Source: a virus | IMG/VR virus record: IMGVR_UViG_3300004770_000003 | Location: 1 to 36,021 of that record | Length of the DNA stretch: 36,021 nt | Strand: one strand, 5' to 3' | In this document: in pieces, positions 5,401-15,890 of the stretch | Layout: every line of letters starts with the position of its first letter | Numbering within the stretch: the stretch's first letter is position 1 | Notes under the pieces: model-generated | What the model saw: the letters and a program-made list of their open reading frames with translations, nothing else | Database searches by the model: none | What the model was told of the DNA's origin: nothing | Position numbers and translations under genes: made by a program

Positions 5401-8400
5401 TTATTCTGGATTTTGCTCATCTTCTACCGAATTAGAGACCGGATTATGCCCAGTCATCTGATGATACCGTCTTAAAATCTCTTTTTTCCGTTCAACTGCT
5501 GCCTTGTACCTCTGCTGGTCATCTTCATCCAAGGTCTTGACCCATTGTTTATCGGTGGCACGGGATCCTGTAAAAGGGTGATTGACGCTTGCCGTAAACC
5601 CCCTAGTGATCTCGTGGTGTGACATCCCCGACTCATCAAGGATCTTCATTTGCTTGGCAACGGCCTCCTCATTGGCATCCTCCAAAGCATACCGGAGTTG
5701 TTGAAACTTGGAGACCGGATAGGAACCTTTCTGGTCATTCTCAGGGTAATTGGCATGCACCCATGCTTTAGCCTTGGGGTACATGGTGGTGATGGGGGAG
5801 TAACGATGAATCTGGACACCTGCCGAGGTGAGCATTTGTTCCCACCATGAAATGGGGTTGGTTTTTCCGGTCTGAGTCCACTGACCCACCATTGACTGCA
5901 TAGACATGGGAACAATCCCTGCAATGATGTCGGCAATGGCATCCCCAACCGTGGTGTGTTCACCTCGGTAGTTGACACCAAAAACACCCTCTTGAATAAA
6001 CCGACCAACCAAAGGAGAAATACGTCCACCAATAAACCCTGTGGTATTGGTGACTAGTTTATACATGTCCTCTGGGACTGATCGAAGTCCGTAGTATTTG
6101 TTACCCACACGGATTTCAAATGGGTGATCCCACTCATAATCATCGTTGGTCAACTTGTTGAAAATTCGTGCCCCTACAAACTGAACAATGGCAAGAAAAG
6201 CAAGTGCTTGGAGTTGTTCTGCACCTACCTTTCCACCCACAAGACCCTTGGCAGCTTGACCCACAAACCGACCACGTGCCTCAAGGAAATCCGGTGCCAA
6301 TAACACAATCTGCATGGCATGACGAATGGTGGGGTTATGACCCATGTCTGTGTAGTTAAGGTGTCCGTAGGCAGCATTGGCCTGACGTGCTGACAAGTTC
6401 TTGACTTGCCACTCATCCACTTTTCCAGCAGCCAAATCCTTGGCATATCGTTCCATATTCCTTTCCACAATGTGGGTATAGGTCTGAAACTTGAGGGAAG
6501 GGATGTATTGAGAAAACAAGTAGTGCTGATAGGCATCCACCGTATCTGCTGCCTTGGTACTTAATCCCCAACCGATCTTTCTAAGACCCATCGTGATCAA
6601 GTTGGAGTTATTGTCTCCGACACCTTCCATAAACAAGGACTGACTCAACCTATCGTGGGCAATCATCAAACCGTGATCAGCAGCATCCCTCATGGCAGGG
6701 TCACGGAGATCAATCTTGGGTAGACCAGCAAATGGGTTAATCCGGTGACCGATGGCATGGATGCCCTCTTGCACTTGGTGGAACGGGGAGAATGAAAGCA
6801 TGGTGCCTTTTGCGTACCCTTGAGCCTTCAGTCCAAAATTGACCGTGCTCTTGACGGCATTCAGAAACGGGTTTTCTGTTTTGCTATTGATCCACCTAGT
6901 AATGGCACTTGATGAAAGTGCGTTGTTGAGGTGGGTGGCAATCTCAGGGTGAACGGCAAGGTCACCTTTTGTTAAAATCATGCTTCCGTCATCTGCCTTC
7001 CCAGCAAACTTCCAGTCATGGAGTGCAGGTTGGTCGAGCTTCTTATAGTCCTCCGTGCCCTCGTCGGCTGCATCAGGATATACCAAATGAGTCGTGCCTT
7101 TATCAGTCGTGGTTTCAGAACCAGACCCACGTCCAGACAAGAGTGGTCTACCATCCGATGCCTTGAGACCTCTTAAATCTTCCACAAACCTACGTGAGTT
7201 GATGGCATTTGACATGTCGTTCATGTAGAGGCCGAGCAATTTTGCAATGTCCTTAGTCTCCGGTTGGTATCCGTTAGATTCTCCCTCGTGATAGGTGTCA
7301 AAGGTTCTTTCCTGAGAAAACTTAAAAAACTCACTCAACCTCTTGGGTGTGGATCCAGAAGGTGCCTGTGGTTCGGTTTTATAGACGTGCGGCACGTAGT
7401 TGTCCCTTGTGCCTAAATCTAGACCCCACGAGTTGCCTCGTTTGAGAAGGATGTCAAAAGTGCTCTTGATCTTATTGGCAAGTGCCTCTTGTTCTGGGGT
7501 GAAATTCAGTGCTGCTTCATACCCTGCTTTGTATTTTTCAATAGCAGTGCTGGCACGGAGACGGAGAAGGGATTTGTCACCACCTGCCTCCAACCAATTT
7601 GTGATGCCTTCACGGGTCACAAGGTTAGGGGCAACCTTTTCCACCTCGTGCTGAGCACGTTCAATCTCGTTGGTAGATCGTTGTGATCGACCAGACCATT
7701 GCAACAGTGCTCGTTTAAAAGGGGAAGCAGCAGGGAGATCCTTAATTGTGCTCTGAAGACGTTTGAGAGTTTCCTCAGATTTCTCACGGAAAGTGGGAGG
7801 TGGAGGAGTCTTACCCGTGATGATGGGTTGACCTTTTTGGAAAAGGGTCTGACCACCTTGATCCTCATCATCCCTCTGGAAGAGGGTCGGTTTGTCTAGA
7901 TTTGAGAATCTTGAGAGTCGGTCTTCTCTGGTTCCGGTGAGGGATTCGGGGGAGTGTTGTTCGATGGCATCGTTGACGATTTCTGCGTACCTCCTACGAA
8001 AATCAAGGATGTCCCGTATTTTGCTATTGCCTCCTCCGTCGATAAGTCGTTGACGGTAACTTTCCCCTTCCTTGTCGGTATTCCAGTTGTTTTCATTGGC
8101 ATCTATGGTTGTTTGTGTTCTGTCTACTGTTAAATCTATACCCTCACGTTCAGCCCATGCACTAATTTTTTGTGTCATGTCATCACGTTGTTTTTCTGTC
8201 AGACCTTTTGGCATGAAAGTTCCCTTTTTTGTGCCAACAAGCATAACCCTTTCCCCATCTCGGTAAGGTTGCACGGTCATACCGGAAATCCCTGCCTCTT
8301 TGGCTAATGAGTCTAATTGTTCGGGGGTTAATTTACTACCATCACTAGGGTGGCAGAAAATGGCAGAACTATTTTTTCCTCCCTTTTCAAAGATGGCACT

Positions 8401-11400
8401 CATGCTACCACCCTGCTCAGAGACCAATGCCAAGGCATTTCCTAAGAGACCGGCAGATTCGGAACTAGAAAGTGCTTCAATGACCGTGCTAGGACTAGAT
8501 TCACCACCCCACCTTCCCTGTGATGCAGAAATTGACCTGATGCGGAGTGACCCACCAATGATCTGTGCTAGTTCAGGTACAGCAGTGGAGATGACTTGAT
8601 GAGTGATTTTGGATTGAACCTCTTTAGGTAGAGAGGAAATCTCAGGGAACGTAGCAGGGAGGAGATTGCCTTTAGAGTAGTTTACTTCCGCATAAATATG
8701 GGTGGTGTTATGTGCTAGTGCCGTTGCAACTGTTGGTTCTGGCAATCCATATTGACGTAAGATCCTCATCCACCCAACTGCTTGTGCCTCGGCAGGATTC
8801 CATTTGCCTCCTGCCCATTCTTTTTTATTCAAATGGTCAGTCAGGTTGTTTCCCCATTCACTGATTCCTTCATAATTCCCATCACTGGGGGATCCACGTT
8901 GATCAACAAACATTTCAAAGGGTTTTCGACCTTCAATGCTGACCTTGATCTTTTCTGGCTGAACAATGTCTTTTGTGGATCCATCATCCATTTTTTTGGT
9001 GACTGTCTTGGATTCCAGCACCTCAATGGAAACGGGTTTTTTGTCCACAAAAAGGTTTCCTTCATCTGCCATTTCCTTGAGTCGTGTCAGGGTTTGCTGA
9101 TCGACGTGACCACTATCACGACCCGTGTGGACATCAGCAACAAAAGGCATGCCTCCCTCTGGTTTTTCACCCATGTAGGTTCTGGTCGGTCTCTGGAATC
9201 CTGCATCCACAAAGTCCGTTAGCTTCTGACCAAATCCCTTTTCTGGAACCTGATTGGTCAGGATTCCTTCAATCTTTCCATCTGCCAGACCACCTTTCTT
9301 GCCGGTGCCAATCCCTGCCAAACGATCCTCTACCTTGAAGACATTCCCAAGGGCACCGGAGGGAGAGACATTCTGTTGTGCTGCCAACCATGCCATCATC
9401 ATGGTCGGAGCATCATCACCAAAGATCTCGGTGAAGTTGCCTTTGAGTTCCGTGTACCACTTTCTAAAATCGGTGACCTCTTCTGGTTTTAACCAGTGTT
9501 CGTTTTCCTTGATCCAATCAGCAAAGGGTTTCCCACCATGTTTTTCATCTGCACCTACGACAATGTTCCGACCATTTGAGTCGTGGAATCTGGTGAGCAG
9601 GTTTTTTGCAACGCCGGTGCCTTCTTTACGGTTTTTCTTCTTTTGTAAATTTTCTTTTGTATCTCCCACTGCTTGTCGTAAAAAAGCCAGACCAGACTCG
9701 TCAATACCTGCCTGATGCATGATTTCGGCTTTTAATTCCTCTTTGTCCTTTTGGTACATGGTCTCTCCAGTTGGATCATGTGTTCCTCCATCGTTGGTCA
9801 ATTTCCATTCATGAAGGGCATTTGCTAAAATATCACGTGCTGCCTTGATATCAGTAAAATGGGAATTACTCCCCATCTGCCATCCACCAAGTTTTTCAAG
9901 GACGGTATCAAGCCATTGTTTAATGGAATCACCAATGGTTTTGAACAAAGACGGATCTGATTTTGATAACCGATCCCACATATCTTTGTTTCCAAGGTTG
10001 TTCCCAAGGAAATCGGCAATAACCTCATCAACACGTTGTGATTCTTTATAGTGGGATTTGTCTGAGTTGACTTTGTCCATGTCCCTGATGAGGGGGAGGA
10101 GTTTGGCCTTGAACTTGGCAGCCAAATCAGGGTGTTGAGTAGAAAGGGAATGCCATAACTCATGACCCAGAGTGAACATGTGGGGACGTGCTCCATCTGC
10201 CTTGAGGAAAATATAATCCTTGAGGGCATCAGAGGTGTTGATAAACCCATTCCCTGCATTGCCTTTGTCGGTGTTGTAGAGGACAACTTTCTTACCAAAA
10301 AGTCTGGCAATCCGGTCTGCCAGTTTGTAGGCAGGGTCATTTTGGGCTTTTTTAAGTTGCTCTGGAGTGGCAGCAGACACCGTGGTATCGGAAACGTCAT
10401 TTCCTTTGGCTTTTTCCCGTTCTGTCTCTGCCTGTAAATTGGTGTTGAGAAGATCGATTGCTTTGGTTGATTCATCTCCTTCTGCGGTGGCAGATAGCTT
10501 TATTTCTTCACTTGGATGGTCACCATTCGTAAGCACAATATCCGGTACTTGGATGGTGATGGTAGGAGATGGTTTTCGTCCCTCATCCAGCACGGTCTTG
10601 GCATCATCAGCAGTTGCCGTTGTCCAATCATTTCCTTCCTTCATTGTCCGGTCATACTCGGACTGAAGGTGATCTTTCATGGCATCCGTGTAAGCAGTTT
10701 CTGCTGCATCCTTGTCGGTAAATGTTGCCGTGTGAGATTCCCCTTCTGGGGTCATGGTGATGACGTGAAACGTGCCATCGTAATTGTTGACCAACTTGGG
10801 GGCATTCGGGGAGCTAATGATGTCAATCGCCTGTTGGTAATTGTCTTTCTGAAGTTGTTTTCCTGCCTCGATGTCTTCCGAGGTACGCTTATTCCACCCG
10901 TCCGTGATTGCTTTGATTCGTTGGTCTTCCGGCAGTTCAGAAATCCGTGTTGCTTCATCGTGGGAAAACCCTTGTTCTTTGAGCACCATTGGGTCTGCTG
11001 CATTCTTGGCAGCTTGCTTGGCTACCTCTGGGTCAACTTTTCCACCACCGGATAAGACATGCATGGCACCCCCAAAGATTCCGAGTTGAACAAAGAGGGA
11101 TGGCATATTCTTAAAAATGTCCCAATACTCTTGGGCAAATTCCTCACCAGCATTGATGTCTTTATTCCAAGCATTTTCTAGTTGGGCATAAAGGGTCTTT
11201 GCCAAGTTGCCAGCACTGAGCAGCAACGTGGATCCTGCCGTGTGTTGAAGAACCCCCACGACGGTAGGTGCCATTTTTCCAAGTAAATGGATGCCTTTGG
11301 TGCCGACAACTGTATTGACGGCAGCAGGGACAAGGGATCTCCAGTTTGCTTCAGAAGCCGACATGTTGGGGTTTTCTGCCAACCTTTTGAAGGTTTCATT

Positions 11401-12636
11401 AGCAATCTCATTGGCACCGAATGCAATCTCACCCACCACCGGAGCCAAGAATGGCAACACTTGAGGAACGAGTCCTGCCAAACCTTGTGCCGTATCGGAC
11501 ACAAACCCTTTCCATCCTTTGTGGACAGGTGGTGCATTGACCACGTTTTGGTCAAAGGATCTGACTTTTTGAGCCAAAAGGATGTCATTGTATTGGTCTT
11601 GGTACTTCTTTTTTTCCTCTGGGGTAGTGGCAGCATTCCGTAGTTTTTCAGCTTCCAGCAAGTTGTTGACTTCCGTGTACCTGTTAAAACTTTCGGCTGA
11701 GTTGACAAAGGCATTGTAGACCGATCCCAAGTTGCCGACTCCTTGCCCCTGATGCGTAGCTTTAACGTATTGCTGGGCAATTCCCAAAACCTTGTTAAGT
11801 TGGTCGTTGGGCAAACCACGGAGATACTTTCGTGGGTCGGTGTAGGTGGGAAACTCTTTGGAATAATTATTGGCTTTTGCTTCTGGGGTATTGCCTGTCA
11901 AAGCATCCACAAACTTTTTGGCAAGTTGTCCATCTGGAGAATTGATTGCTTCTTGGGTCGGTTTGTAGACCGAGTTAAAAGCTGCCAGTTTGTCACTTTC
12001 TGATAATCCTTTGAGGGCATCTTGATGGGAAGACTGCCAATCGTTGAATCGTTGGAGGGGAGGCACTGGAACACCATTTTCTGAGTCTAGGAAGGCATCC
12101 TGCACTGCTTGTTGCTTCAGTGCATCGATTGCACCTGCACGAGCATCGTGCTGCTCAAAGACACCTTGAAGGTTTTTACGGAATGTCCCCACATTATTGG
12201 TGGGATCAAATTTATACTGTTTTTCAAGTTGGGCTTGATACCAACCGTAGTTGTCCACCACATCACTCATTGGGGATCCGGTCAGGTGGGAGACGGCAGC
12301 AAAAGCAGCAACCTGATCCCTATATCCTTGGGGATCGGAATCTTTCTGACTATTGACGACTGCTTGATCGGCCTGACCTCCGAGGTTGACGGGATCGTAC
12401 AGCATTGCCTTCACTCGTGCTTCTTGAGCTTGATAGGCAGGAGTTGCCGTCAGATCCGTGCCGTAAGGGGTTGCCGTTCCACCCGTGGCATCATTGATTG
12501 CCGTGTCAACCTCCGGTGAGGAGGTGAGGGCATTGAACTTGTTCCCTAATTCCTGAGTTTGTAACTGACCTTCTGGGTCAGGAGTTGACTGGGGTAATTC
12601 TTTGGGAGTGGGATCATAGGTGAGGTTTTCGGACAT
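5401..12636 (-). CDS. Giant polyvalent internal virion protein with metallopeptidase domain
   Basis: 2411 residues, a fifth of the genome, in the place of T7 gp16. Visible segments: a soluble N-terminal region; a hydrophobic and amphipathic stretch at about 370-530, suited to membrane insertion; a zincin domain with H825-E-L-W-H829 and a downstream DEVIADF (E871/D875) as likely third ligand; MYQ at 960; a region at about 1030-1110 around KWYTELKGNFTEIF; LFQ at 1585 and 1598; a helical region at about 1640-1760 of the kind seen in polyvalent phage proteins; and a C-terminal third with hydrophobic helices near 2145. Proteins of this type are packaged, ejected with the DNA and act in the new host. 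The peptidase could process this protein itself or a host target. The start is preceded by AGAAGG at suitable spacing. Confidence 0.82.
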   Translation of the reverse strand: MSENLTYDPTPKELPQSTPDPEGQLQTQELGNKFNALTSSPEVDTAINDATGGTATPYGTDLTATPAYQAQEARVKAMLYDPVNLGGQADQAVVNSQKDSDPQGYRDQVAAFAAVSHLTGSPMSDVVDNYGWYQAQLEKQYKFDPTNNVGTFRKNLQGVFEQHDARAGAIDALKQQAVQDAFLDSENGVPVPPLQRFNDWQSSHQDALKGLSESDKLAAFNSVYKPTQEAINSPDGQLAKKFVDALTGNTPEAKANNYSKEFPTYTDPRKYLRGLPNDQLNKVLGIAQQYVKATHQGQGVGNLGSVYNAFVNSAESFNRYTEVNNLLEAEKLRNAATTPEEKKKYQDQYNDILLAQKVRSFDQNVVNAPPVHKGWKGFVSDTAQGLAGLVPQVLPFLAPVVGEIAFGANEIANETFKRLAENPNMSASEANWRSLVPAAVNTVVGTKGIHLLGKMAPTVVGVLQHTAGSTLLLSAGNLAKTLYAQLENAWNKDINAGEEFAQEYWDIFKNMPSLFVQLGIFGGAMHVLSGGGKVDPEVAKQAAKNAADPMVLKEQGFSHDEATRISELPEDQRIKAITDGWNKRTSEDIEAGKQLQKDNYQQAIDIISSPNAPKLVNNYDGTFHVITMTPEGESHTATFTDKDAAETAYTDAMKDHLQSEYDRTMKEGNDWTTATADDAKTVLDEGRKPSPTITIQVPDIVLTNGDHPSEEIKLSATAEGDESTKAIDLLNTNLQAETEREKAKGNDVSDTTVSAATPEQLKKAQNDPAYKLADRIARLFGKKVVLYNTDKGNAGNGFINTSDALKDYIFLKADGARPHMFTLGHELWHSLSTQHPDLAAKFKAKLLPLIRDMDKVNSDKSHYKESQRVDEVIADFLGNNLGNKDMWDRLSKSDPSLFKTIGDSIKQWLDTVLEKLGGWQMGSNSHFTDIKAARDILANALHEWKLTNDGGTHDPTGETMYQKDKEELKAEIMHQAGIDESGLAFLRQAVGDTKENLQKKKNRKEGTGVAKNLLTRFHDSNGRNIVVGADEKHGGKPFADWIKENEHWLKPEEVTDFRKWYTELKGNFTEIFGDDAPTMMMAWLAAQQNVSPSGALGNVFKVEDRLAGIGTGKKGGLADGKIEGILTNQVPEKGFGQKLTDFVDAGFQRPTRTYMGEKPEGGMPFVADVHTGRDSGHVDQQTLTRLKEMADEGNLFVDKKPVSIEVLESKTVTKKMDDGSTKDIVQPEKIKVSIEGRKPFEMFVDQRGSPSDGNYEGISEWGNNLTDHLNKKEWAGGKWNPAEAQAVGWMRILRQYGLPEPTVATALAHNTTHIYAEVNYSKGNLLPATFPEISSLPKEVQSKITHQVISTAVPELAQIIGGSLRIRSISASQGRWGGESSPSTVIEALSSSESAGLLGNALALVSEQGGSMSAIFEKGGKNSSAIFCHPSDGSKLTPEQLDSLAKEAGISGMTVQPYRDGERVMLVGTKKGTFMPKGLTEKQRDDMTQKISAWAEREGIDLTVDRTQTTIDANENNWNTDKEGESYRQRLIDGGGNSKIRDILDFRRRYAEIVNDAIEQHSPESLTGTREDRLSRFSNLDKPTLFQRDDEDQGGQTLFQKGQPIITGKTPPPPTFREKSEETLKRLQSTIKDLPAASPFKRALLQWSGRSQRSTNEIERAQHEVEKVAPNLVTREGITNWLEAGGDKSLLRLRASTAIEKYKAGYEAALNFTPEQEALANKIKSTFDILLKRGNSWGLDLGTRDNYVPHVYKTEPQAPSGSTPKRLSEFFKFSQERTFDTYHEGESNGYQPETKDIAKLLGLYMNDMSNAINSRRFVEDLRGLKASDGRPLLSGRGSGSETTTDKGTTHLVYPDAADEGTEDYKKLDQPALHDWKFAGKADDGSMILTKGDLAVHPEIATHLNNALSSSAITRWINSKTENPFLNAVKSTVNFGLKAQGYAKGTMLSFSPFHQVQEGIHAIGHRINPFAGLPKIDLRDPAMRDAADHGLMIAHDRLSQSLFMEGVGDNNSNLITMGLRKIGWGLSTKAADTVDAYQHYLFSQYIPSLKFQTYTHIVERNMERYAKDLAAGKVDEWQVKNLSARQANAAYGHLNYTDMGHNPTIRHAMQIVLLAPDFLEARGRFVGQAAKGLVGGKVGAEQLQALAFLAIVQFVGARIFNKLTNDDYEWDHPFEIRVGNKYYGLRSVPEDMYKLVTNTTGFIGGRISPLVGRFIQEGVFGVNYRGEHTTVGDAIADIIAGIVPMSMQSMVGQWTQTGKTNPISWWEQMLTSAGVQIHRYSPITTMYPKAKAWVHANYPENDQKGSYPVSKFQQLRYALEDANEEAVAKQMKILDESGMSHHEITRGFTASVNHPFTGSRATDKQWVKTLDEDDQQRYKAAVERKKEILRRYHQMTGHNPVSNSVEDEQNPE

Positions 12637-12639
12637 AAA

Positions 12640-14643
12640 TTAAGCCTTCTGGATCCCTACCACCTTCATGTCTTGGTAGGGGTTATTTGCCTCTCCATCT
12701 GGGTTATAGAAATCCACACGACCCTTGAGTTTTTTGCTCGTGGTATCGTCGTTGCGAACAAGGACAGGGTTTTCTTGACCCTCAAAGTGGACGTACATCA
12801 TGTCCCCTTTCTTGATCCCTGCTTGCTTGGCAGCACTTTTGATTTCGGGAGAAAGTGCTACACTCGTACCTTTGGTAAGGGGGTTGTCATGGTCACCGAT
12901 GCCATTGGAAGAATTGGTATCGTGATTGGGTTCACCTTTCTTTTCGTAACCGTAGGTAGTGCCCACTGCTGACACCGGAATCACAGGGTTGTCATTGCTA
13001 GCCACGGAAGCACTAACAGAAGTGTCGGTCACATCCGAGGTCTTGCCTTTTGTGGAAGCATTCGGGTGGAAGAAATTATAGATCATACCGTGCTGTGGTG
13101 CAGACTTTGTCGGCATCATGGCATCGTTTGCCTGTTGGTATTTGGTCATGGCAGAATTGATTCTGTCCTGAGCCTCTTGCATGGTTGCAGGGGCACCATC
13201 CGAATAGGTGTCCCGACCAATCTTGCCACCTTTCATGACCTGATCTTGGATTCCCTGCTGCTTGTAGTAGGCAGCATTGTGGGCATCTGACTCCTCGGTG
13301 GAAGTGGGGGTAGCCACAAAATCTCCAAAGTAACCACCCTTGAGTTTGCTATCCATTTGCTTGGAGACAAACTGACTGATCTTGGTCTCAGGTTTGAGGG
13401 ATCCGTTGTTGGCAGGATCTGCCAGTTCCGCACGTCTCTTATCAAGTTGTTTGATCAGATCATCGGTTTGGGGTGCTGGCACGTTCCCCATGACCCAGAG
13501 TTTTCGATCCATGTATTGCTTGGCAACCGGATCGGCATTGGGAGATTTGTCAGGAAATGTTCCCACCAAGTTGTTGCCTTGGTTAAAATTGGCTTCTCCC
13601 TTGGGTGTCCCTGCCCATGGGTTGGTCAAATATTGACGGATGGCATCTTGTGCTTGTTTGCCAGTTGCCTCATCCGTACCCGTCATTGCTTTGAATTGAG
13701 GGTCGTTCTCAAATTGAGAAGCATCTTTGATGGTGCCAGCATCAATCTGTGCTTTGAAATAACTTGCCGTGTTCCAGATGTTGTCATTTTTGACCACGTC
13801 AACAACTCCTCCAATTTTCTTTACATTTTCAGCAGATAAATTGGGGTAGGATTTTAGTGTAGATCCAGTTTTGGCTGCTGCTTGAAAATCTTGTGCAATT
13901 TGTCCGGTAGGATTGGAAGTAACCTCAGTAACAGCACCATTGTAATCTTGAGAAACTGCTTTCTGTTTCATCAATGACAACTGTTGCTCTTTGGAAAATA
14001 GACCTCTTGATGTCCCTGCATCGTATTGGGCATCAAATGCTTTCCAGTCACCTTTCTTTGCTGCTTCTTGGATCGTTGTTAAAGCATCGACGGCATCATC
14101 TTGGTGCTCTTGGGCATACGCTTGATTGGTAGCCGTTGCCATGCCCGTGTGATAGGTCTTCATGACCTCGTGCATCATGGCACGTTGTTCCCACGGAGAG
14201 AGTTGGTTCTGACCGTCTACACCATTGATTAAATTAGAACCATTTTCACCTGCTGCCTCATTCCAAGCACTAGGCCACTGGGAAACTGGAAGTTGTGATT
14301 TCTTTTGGTCGTAGAGTTTTGAAACATCCGTCTGGTTTTGGTAAAACTTGAGGGTTCCGGTGTATTGGGCTTGCTCGTAATCCTTCTTGTTTTGTTCGGC
14401 TTGCAGTTGCATGGCAAGTCCTGCCACTTGACCAGTAGTAGAAGAAATCTGCTGACCCAAGTGCGTTTGTGCATCGTACTGAAGACCAGCATTGGCAGGG
14501 TTTTGCATGGCACCTTGAAAACCACGATTGATGTCGTTACGTGCTGCATCTCCTACCTGATCAGTTGGGAACTTGTAATCCGAGACAGGTGTAAAGACAC
14601 CCGTGGGTGCATTGGGAATGTCAGTAAGAGGAATCGTTGCCAT
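12640..14643 (-). CDS. Internal virion protein (gp15-like position) with DPBB-like C-terminus
   Basis: 667 residues, mostly helical and rich in Gln, Ala and Asn, between a gp14-like and a gp16-like protein, so by position it is the second core protein of the ejection apparatus. The C-terminal part at about 560-667 differs: VGTTYGYEKKGEPNHD.NS.NGIGDHDN, SVALSPEIKSAAKQAGIKKGD and DDTTSKKLKGRVDFYNPDG look like a double-psi beta-barrel (RlpA/3D-like) domain, with the Asp-rich strand and a GRVDFY ending. Such domains often bind or cleave peptidoglycan, which would help DNA cross the cell wall. That reading is pattern-based. No Shine-Dalgarno is visible; the start is three bases after the stop of the gene before it. 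Confidence 0.68.
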   Translation of the reverse strand: MATIPLTDIPNAPTGVFTPVSDYKFPTDQVGDAARNDINRGFQGAMQNPANAGLQYDAQTHLGQQISSTTGQVAGLAMQLQAEQNKKDYEQAQYTGTLKFYQNQTDVSKLYDQKKSQLPVSQWPSAWNEAAGENGSNLINGVDGQNQLSPWEQRAMMHEVMKTYHTGMATATNQAYAQEHQDDAVDALTTIQEAAKKGDWKAFDAQYDAGTSRGLFSKEQQLSLMKQKAVSQDYNGAVTEVTSNPTGQIAQDFQAAAKTGSTLKSYPNLSAENVKKIGGVVDVVKNDNIWNTASYFKAQIDAGTIKDASQFENDPQFKAMTGTDEATGKQAQDAIRQYLTNPWAGTPKGEANFNQGNNLVGTFPDKSPNADPVAKQYMDRKLWVMGNVPAPQTDDLIKQLDKRRAELADPANNGSLKPETKISQFVSKQMDSKLKGGYFGDFVATPTSTEESDAHNAAYYKQQGIQDQVMKGGKIGRDTYSDGAPATMQEAQDRINSAMTKYQQANDAMMPTKSAPQHGMIYNFFHPNASTKGKTSDVTDTSVSASVASNDNPVIPVSAVGTTYGYEKKGEPNHDTNSSNGIGDHDNPLTKGTSVALSPEIKSAAKQAGIKKGDMMYVHFEGQENPVLVRNDDTTSKKLKGRVDFYNPDGEANNPYQDMKVVGIQKA

Positions 14644-14646
14644 AAC

Positions 14647-15429
14647 TTACAACTGGTTAGAATAATAAACCTGTCCGTTTGCAGTTCTTCCCAATGCATT
14701 GGCATCTAATAAGGAAGGTGCCTTGGAAGAATAATAAGCAGCAGAACCAATCGCACTAGCAGCAGAACCAATACCTGCGATTGCTGAAGAGTATCCTTGG
14801 GTCATGGTGGCATTGGCAGCATTGTTGGCTTGCTGTTGTTGGACACCGACTCCAGCAATTCCTGCTGCCTGAGACCACTGAGCCATAGCACCAGCATATT
14901 GAAATTGCTTGGCAGTCTCACGGGTAAGGGCAGCTTGGTAGGTGTTCATGGAACCTTGCCAATCGGCATTCATGGCACTCAGGTTAGTGTTGTAGGCTTG
15001 ATCCATCCGTTGGAGTTGTTGGATGCCACCTTGATAGGCTTGCACGACAAGGGGTGATCCAGAATCAGCAGTCACACCGGAAGAAGCATAGGATGCTTGG
15101 GTTGCAGAATCAGATTGTTGACCCTGCATGACCATGCGATTTTCTTGCTGGAATCCTGCCTGTTCGGTGCTACGTGCCGACTGGTGGTAGACGGCAGCAT
15201 TGGTGTCGTACTGCTGGGCTTGAGCAATGGCTACTTTGTAATTGAGGTCTGCTTGAAACTTTTGGATTTCTGCATTGGCTTCTGTCTGCCTTCTACCAAG
15301 GTAAGCATTAGAAGCAGCAGCACCTTTCTGGGCACTGGCAGATTCTTGGGAAGAATAGATGGAATACCCTGCACTGCCCACGGCAACTGCAGCTGAAACA
15401 CATACTGCTGCTGTTGCTAGGCTAGACAT
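14647..15429 (-). CDS. Internal virion protein (gp14-like)
   Basis: 260 residues. A hydrophobic N-terminus (ATAAVCVSAAVAVGSAGYSIYSSQ) is followed by a long Gln/Ala-rich helical body and a hydrophobic Ala/Gly-rich C-terminal stretch (YSSAIAGIGSAASAIGSAAYYSS). This composition is typical of the smallest internal core protein of T7-like podoviruses, which forms the outer-membrane pore after ejection. It is first in the core-protein series, as gp14 is in T7. It overlaps the end of the cupin gene by 13 bases and has one of the few clear ribosome binding sites in the window (AGGAGG, four bases before ATG). Confidence 0.75.
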   Translation of the reverse strand: MSSLATAAVCVSAAVAVGSAGYSIYSSQESASAQKGAAASNAYLGRRQTEANAEIQKFQADLNYKVAIAQAQQYDTNAAVYHQSARSTEQAGFQQENRMVMQGQQSDSATQASYASSGVTADSGSPLVVQAYQGGIQQLQRMDQAYNTNLSAMNADWQGSMNTYQAALTRETAKQFQYAGAMAQWSQAAGIAGVGVQQQQANNAANATMTQGYSSAIAGIGSAASAIGSAAYYSSKAPSLLDANALGRTANGQVYYSNQL

Positions 15430-15890
15430 AAAGCCTCCTGACCAATGGTCGTATCGTGTTCGCTTCCCAAGTAACCCTGACGAAAGTCCTTTGGGAGGAG
15501 TTCATTGTCCGTATAGGTGATGTCGTTCTCAATTTCCACCGGATCAGTCTTGTCGGTGATATGGAAAGTTGTCCAAACGGTGTCCTCGTGGATAAGCAAT
15601 ACCCGACGAGTCCCTTTTTCCGTAATTCCAGTGTGGGGGGCTTTTAATAATTCATGGGTGCCGTCCTCCTTAACGACCTCACAGACTCCCATGGTAATAA
15701 CGTATGGGTGTTGGGTCTTGTGGATACGAGAAGTGACGACAATTCCTGCTGGCATGTGGATTTCACGGATATACATCCCATCCGTGAATCGATGAACCAA
15801 AGGGCACACAACTTGTGGCAACTTGGCATTCTCAGCTTCAAAGATGTCCATCTTGCTCTTAATTTTAAGAATAGGTGAGAGGGAATCCAT
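15417..15890 (-). CDS. Cupin-fold phage protein
   Basis: 157 residues. The pattern LPQVVCPLVHRFTDGMYIREIHMPAGIVVTSRIHKTQHPYVITMGVCEV...GTRRVLLIHEDTVWTTFHITDKTDPVEIEND matches the cupin proteins found between tail and internal core genes of many podoviruses: His in HKTQH and in TTFH, and a closing Glu-rich strand. The His residues could bind a metal, but no enzyme activity is known to me for this phage group. It may be a structural part of the virion or a small-molecule sensor. A copy of the dispersed regulatory motif lies directly before the start. Confidence 0.7.
   Translation of the reverse strand: MDSLSPILKIKSKMDIFEAENAKLPQVVCPLVHRFTDGMYIREIHMPAGIVVTSRIHKTQHPYVITMGVCEVVKEDGTHELLKAPHTGITEKGTRRVLLIHEDTVWTTFHITDKTDPVEIENDITYTDNELLPKDFRQGYLGSEHDTTIGQEALCLA

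Noticed and set aside
8782-9715. Long plus-strand ORFs inside the giant virion gene
   Set aside because: They are antisense to a continuous 2411-codon gene, their translations have no recognisable domain, and they overlap each other.
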